DNA from: CAZIPZ01 sp964541075
GTDB lineage: Bacteria > Acidobacteriota > Terriglobia > 20CM-2-55-15
DNA: 23,806 nt
Assembly (NCBI GenBank): GCA_964541075.1
Contig: CAZIPZ010000038.1
Span: 1-23,806 of the forward strand
Direction of reading: 5' to 3'
This document shows positions 23,642 to 23,806 of the stretch, one piece after another (position 1 is the first letter of the stretch; each line of letters begins with the position of its first letter). Below the pieces are notes generated by a model that saw only the letters and a list, made by a program, of their open reading frames with translations, was not told the DNA's origin and did no database searches. A program made the position numbers and the translations under genes.

Positions 23642-23806
23642 GCATGAAATTCCGGCTTGGCACTCGAGGAAGCGCACTGGCTCTCTGGCAGGCTAACTGG
23701 CTGAAGGCCGAGCTTGAAAGGCGCTGGCCGGACCTGAACGTCGAACTCCTACCAATAAAGACGACGGGCGACAAAATTCTGGACGCCCCGCTGGCGAACA
23801 TAGGCG
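23638..23806 (+). CDS. hemC: Porphobilinogen deaminase (3' end beyond window)
   Basis: Hydroxymethylbilane synthase joins four porphobilinogens into a linear tetrapyrrole. Only the first 56 codons lie in the window. They contain FRLGTRGSALALWQANWL at the N-terminus and LLPIKTTGDKILDAPLANIG, both diagnostic of HemC. The ATG at 23638 overlaps the hemA stop by 4 bp (ATGA). A second in-frame ATG at 23644 is directly before the conserved lysine-phenylalanine-arginine start and could be used instead. The dipyrromethane-binding cysteine and the rest of the enzyme are outside the window. Confidence 0.95.
   Translation, partial: MSMKFRLGTRGSALALWQANWLKAELERRWPDLNVELLPIKTTGDKILDAPLANIG

Noticed and set aside
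1..23806. CRISPR array, prophage, insertion sequence, toxin-antitoxin pair or defence island
   Set aside because: I saw no regularly spaced repeats, transposase or integrase motifs, terminal inverted repeats or known defence domains, and composition looks even throughout.

Overview
This window is chromosomal housekeeping DNA from a Gram-negative bacterium, most likely an Acidobacteriota member taken from a draft or metagenome assembly. Three things support that. There is a large Oar-like TonB receptor (N-terminal carboxypeptidase-regulatory-like domain, GRDWTQL and RLDGISLND plug motifs) of a type that is abundant in Acidobacteriota. A secreted amidase-signature protein sits directly downstream of it. 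A run of 10 Ns at 12186-12195 marks a scaffold join. The taxonomic call is an inference from protein character only. I see no prophage, transposon, CRISPR array, toxin-antitoxin pair, tRNA or rRNA.

Layout. Plus strand 1-5207: mutS (5' end outside the window), a NagZ-type GH3 glycosidase 9 bp behind it, and an orphan family-5 substrate-binding lipoprotein with its own promoter. Minus strand 5236-6479: tsaC then a DUF218/YdcF membrane protein, coupled by a 4-bp ATGA overlap. Plus strand 6497-8612: a SpoU-type RNA 2'-O-methyltransferase overlapping rarA. From 8609 to 21519 everything is on the minus strand. Read in transcription order it is: site-2 protease, trpS, scpA, scpB, rluB-type pseudouridine synthase, hisC-type aminotransferase and a small CoA-binding protein. 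These form a tight operon with several overlapping stops and starts. After a gap of about 340 bp comes a TonB receptor-amidase pair, then a GAF/HD-GYP signalling protein. Plus strand 21578-23806: hemX/ccsA-like, hemA and the start of hemC, the entry into C5-pathway tetrapyrrole synthesis.

How the genes work together. mutS and rarA serve replication fidelity and fork maintenance. tsaC, trpS, the SpoU methyltransferase and RluB serve translation and RNA modification. ScpA and ScpB are the SMC partners for chromosome segregation. HemX, HemA and HemC make porphyrin precursors. The TonB receptor and amidase look like a surface uptake and degradation pair. The HD-GYP protein probably degrades cyclic-di-GMP or a related nucleotide.

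Most interesting signals. (1) The TrpRS carries a four-cysteine pattern closely resembling the iron-sulfur site of Thermotoga TrpRS. (2) Two genes show an extended -10 (TGN-TAYAAT) exactly 6 nt before the ATG with no ribosome binding site, which suggests leaderless transcripts; one of them belongs to a mirrored divergent promoter. (3) A small hairpin abuts the Shine-Dalgarno of the TonB receptor gene. (4) The HD-GYP domain is split by an insertion of about 110 residues. (5) The apparent break in the amidase gene is explained by the assembly gap. I did not find a clearly new multi-gene system.
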